The notes under the pieces: model-generated
The model's database searches: none
What the model was told of the DNA's origin: nothing
Seen by the model: the letters and a program-made list of their open reading frames with translations, nothing else
Program-made: the position numbers and the translations under genes
NCBI GenBank assembly: GCA_002342415.1
Contig: DDPY01000018.1
Span: forward strand, 1-22,052
Reading direction: 5' to 3'
Length of the DNA stretch: 22,052 nt
Source: Prevotella sp. UBA2456
Lineage (GTDB): Bacteria > Bacteroidota > Bacteroidia > Bacteroidales > Bacteroidaceae
Shown: positions 19,458-22,052 of the stretch, piece by piece
Numbering within the stretch: position 1 is the first letter of the stretch
Layout of the letters: the number at the start of each line of letters is the position of its first letter

Positions 19458-22052
19458 TTATTTTGCCTCGGGCAGCATGATAATCTCCGTATGGTTGCCG
19501 CTCTTCAGCAACTGGTTCAGGAAGTCGCGTACCGAGTCGGTGGTCAGCGCCTCAACGGTCTTCTTGTAGTCGGTGTAGACATCCAGGCCGAACTCCTTGT
19601 AAGTCGTGATGGTGTTGATCCAGTAGTCGTTCTTCTTGGCATCCACGTCAATCTGCTTCAGCATGTACTCCTTCACCTTCTTCAGCTGGTCGGCATCGAC
19701 AGCCTTCTGCATGTTGGCAATGCCCTCGTGCAGCAGACGCACGGCAATCTCCTGCTTGTCAGGATTCATGGGACAGTAGGCAATCAGCTGGGCCTTGGCC
19801 TGACGGCTGCTGTTGTTGAATCTTCCAAAAGCACCGCAAGAGTAGGCTGCGCTCTCGTCCTCACGGATGGTCTTCAGGTAAATCATGGAGAGTATCTGGC
19901 CTACGGCGTCAATCTTGACAATATTCTCCAGCGTATAGGGCATATCGGCATACCACATTTCATAGGCTGTAGCCTTGGGCGACTCGGTCTTGACCTTGAA
20001 GTTGTTGACAACCTCACCCTTGGCCAGTGTCAGAATCTCCTTGAAGTCGTCAGCCTTGGCACCTGTTGCAGGCAGCGAGGCTACATACTGCTCGATGAGC
20101 GGACGGATGGTCTGCTCGTCAAAGTTGCCTGAGATGACGAAAGTGAACTGTCCGGCATTCTGGAAGCGCTCCTTGGCTATCTCCAGGATGCGGTCGTAGT
20201 TGATGTCCTTGAGGTCCTTCACATCCAGCTCGGTGAAGCGCGGATTGTGGGCATACATCGTGGCAGCCAGTGAGTCAGAGAACACAGCATCAGGCGACAG
20301 CGACTTGTTCTTCAGTGCCATATCGAGCTGCGTCATCAGGTTCTGGAACTGCTTCTCGTCTTTCTTCACGTTGGTGAAGTAAAGGTATGACATCTGGAAC
20401 ATGGTCTCGATGTCCTTCGGTGTAGAGTGAGCCGTCAGATACTGGCGGGTGTTGCCCAGCGTCAGGTCGGCATTGCACTCCTTGCCAGCCAGAGCCTTTG
20501 TCAGCTCGGTGCTGGAGAAGTTGCCCAGTCCGCTCATGCCGATGGCGGTGTCGAACACCTTCAGGTTGGTATAGTCTGCAGGGTCGTACATCGACTTGCC
20601 GCCCATGGCAAAGGCCTGCATCTGTACCTCGTCGTCCTTGAAGTCTGTCTTCTTCAGAATCGCGGTGGCACCGTTCGACAGCTTCAGTTCCTTGTAGCCG
20701 AAGGTCTTGTTCTCGCTCTCGCTGAGAATCTTGCCGGCCTTAATCTTGGCAACGTCTACCAGCGGCTCGTCCTTCACATTGTCCACATAGGCCTCCAGCT
20801 TCTCTGCGCGGGCAGCAGCTATGGCAGCAGCCATGTCTTTCTCGGTAGGATGCACCTTGCCCTCCTTGTCCTGAGCCATGATCATCACCACGAGGTTGCT
20901 GTCCGTGGCACTGATCAGCTCGGGCAGCATCTGGTTGATGGCCTGAACGGGAATGTTGGGAGCAATCTGCTGCATGGTCTGATAGAGCATATCCAACGGG
21001 GGAATAGGCTCGTTGGTCAGATAGTGGTCGCGGTAGGCATTGCCGAACTCGTCGTTCTTACGCTTGTCGCGGTTGGTGTAGCGCTTCTCCAGACCGCTCA
21101 GATAGTCGGCCTTGGCACGCTCGTACTCCGTAGCGGTGAAACCGAACTTACGGGCACGCATGGCCTCGCGGTAGAGCACCTGCAGCGTTTCCATCTCCTT
21201 GCCCTCCTTGGGAACACCAATCAGCTCGAAGCAGTCCTTGGTGCTTGAGAGCAGGTAGTTGTCGTCGTCAGCAAAGCCCTGGAAGAAGGGGCAGGCAGCG
21301 TCCTGCGTCATCTCTGACAGGCGCTGGTTGATCATCTGCGAGATGACGCTGATGGCATAGTCCTGAATGAGGTAAGCCATGCTGGATTTCTCCTCGGGCT
21401 TGGTGGCTTCGTGCTTCATCATGACGAAGATGTTAGCCATCCGCATCTCCTTGTCCTTCTCATAGACATAGATAGCCTCCTTGTTGTCGGGCACCAGCTC
21501 AGGAACCACCTTCGGTGCATTGGGGTCAACCTTGATGCCGGCAAAGAGCTCCTTGATCTTGGCCTCCATGTGGTCTACATCCACGTCGCCGACCACGATG
21601 ATGGCCTGATTGTCAGGACGATACCACTTATGATAATAGGCGCGGAGGGTCTGGGGCTTGAAGCTGTCAATGACACTCATCAGTCCGATGGGCAGACGCT
21701 CGCCATATTTCGAGCCGGGATACATCTTCGGCATGGCGCGCTGAATCATGCGCTGCGACGGACCCTCGCCCAGACGCCACTCGTTGTGCACTACGTCGCG
21801 CTCCTTGTCTATCTCGTCGGGTTCCAGCAGAAGGCCGTTCGACCAGTCTTTCAGGATGAGCAGACAGGAGTCGAGCGCAGTGGCACGCTTGGTCGGCACG
21901 TCACAAACGCGGTACACCGTCTGGTCTATAGAGGTATAGGCATTCAGGTCGCTGCCGAACTCCACGCCCAGCGAGCGGGTGAACTCAATGATGCCGTTAC
22001 CCTTGAAGTGCTCGGAACCGTTGAAGGCCATGTGCTCCAGGAAGTGGGCAAG
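19458..22052 (-). CDS. M16-family zinc metallopeptidase, N-terminus cut off
   Basis: The frame is open to the right edge and gives about 864 residues; the start is outside the window. The first visible residues, LAHFLEHMAFNGSEHFKGN, contain the inverted zinc motif HxxEH. The third zinc ligand is probably the Glu in KERDVVHNEW, about 76 residues later. A second M16 half begins near GYKELKLSNGATAILKKTDFKDDEV. This two-half, about 930-residue build fits the PqqL-like periplasmic peptidases of Bacteroidetes, which degrade peptides in the cell envelope. The missing part should hold a signal peptide and some 50-80 residues. It ends in PEAK and is followed by a hairpin terminator, so it is separate from metK. 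Confidence 0.93.
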   Translation of the reverse strand, partial: LAHFLEHMAFNGSEHFKGNGIIEFTRSLGVEFGSDLNAYTSIDQTVYRVCDVPTKRATALDSCLLILKDWSNGLLLEPDEIDKERDVVHNEWRLGEGPSQRMIQRAMPKMYPGSKYGERLPIGLMSVIDSFKPQTLRAYYHKWYRPDNQAIIVVGDVDVDHMEAKIKELFAGIKVDPNAPKVVPELVPDNKEAIYVYEKDKEMRMANIFVMMKHEATKPEEKSSMAYLIQDYAISVISQMINQRLSEMTQDAACPFFQGFADDDNYLLSSTKDCFELIGVPKEGKEMETLQVLYREAMRARKFGFTATEYERAKADYLSGLEKRYTNRDKRKNDEFGNAYRDHYLTNEPIPPLDMLYQTMQQIAPNIPVQAINQMLPELISATDSNLVVMIMAQDKEGKVHPTEKDMAAAIAAARAEKLEAYVDNVKDEPLVDVAKIKAGKILSESENKTFGYKELKLSNGATAILKKTDFKDDEVQMQAFAMGGKSMYDPADYTNLKVFDTAIGMSGLGNFSSTELTKALAGKECNADLTLGNTRQYLTAHSTPKDIETMFQMSYLYFTNVKKDEKQFQNLMTQLDMALKNKSLSPDAVFSDSLAATMYAHNPRFTELDVKDLKDINYDRILEIAKERFQNAGQFTFVISGNFDEQTIRPLIEQYVASLPATGAKADDFKEILTLAKGEVVNNFKVKTESPKATAYEMWYADMPYTLENIVKIDAVGQILSMIYLKTIREDESAAYSCGAFGRFNNSSRQAKAQLIAYCPMNPDKQEIAVRLLHEGIANMQKAVDADQLKKVKEYMLKQIDVDAKKNDYWINTITTYKEFGLDVYTDYKKTVEALTTDSVRDFLNQLLKSGNHTEIIMLPEAK

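Overview
The window looks like chromosomal core DNA from a Bacteroidales bacterium, most likely the Prevotella/Segatella group. The reasons are a fused SecD-SecF, a short primary sigma factor without region 1.1, the order rplM-rpsI-rpsB-tsf, a DUF4271 gene beside hemD, A-rich start regions without clear Shine-Dalgarno sites, and several promoters of the Bacteroidetes form TTTG-N19/20-TAnnTTTG. No phage, plasmid, transposase, CRISPR or defence gene is visible.

Layout: (1) 1-2801, plus strand: the end of rplM, then rpsI, rpsB and tsf, closed by a strong bidirectional terminator. (2) 2898-5278, minus strand: a two-gene unit of a BASS-type membrane transporter and a secreted CE7-like esterase, joined by an ATGA overlap. 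(3) 5279-5702: the only sizeable gene-poor gap. It holds the transporter promoter, a 67-nt near-perfect palindrome, a short gene-like remnant and three palindromic 10-mers spaced exactly 22 bp apart. (4) 5703-11820, minus strand: a TrmH-family RNA methyltransferase, secDF, and a rhomboid protease coupled to a membrane-anchored EEP-family hydrolase. (5) 12051-12323, plus strand: an HU protein with a textbook Bacteroidetes promoter, facing an SDR dehydrogenase across a shared terminator. (6) 12391-14230, minus strand: tRNA-Gln(UUG), rpoD and the SDR gene. (7) 14327-19366, minus strand: a tight six-gene run metK-DUF4271-hemD-rnpA-yidD-tyrS. (8) 19458 to the right edge, minus strand: a large M16 zinc peptidase cut off at its HxxEH motif.

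The genes mostly serve translation (ribosomal proteins, EF-Ts, TyrRS, tRNA-Gln, RNase P protein), protein export and membrane insertion (SecDF, YidD, rhomboid) and transcription (RpoD, HU). RpoD is presumably the factor that reads the promoters seen here.

The least ordinary signals are non-coding: six CTAG tetramers largely in a 9-nt period between rpsI and rpsB, the two palindromic structures in the 5.3-5.7 kb gap, heptamer repeats between genes and inside the transporter gene, a 34-bp tandem copy of the esterase gene end, and two terminator hairpins that sit inside the next gene's promoter. I did not find a clear new multi-gene system; the palindrome/22-bp-operator gap is the best candidate for something undescribed.
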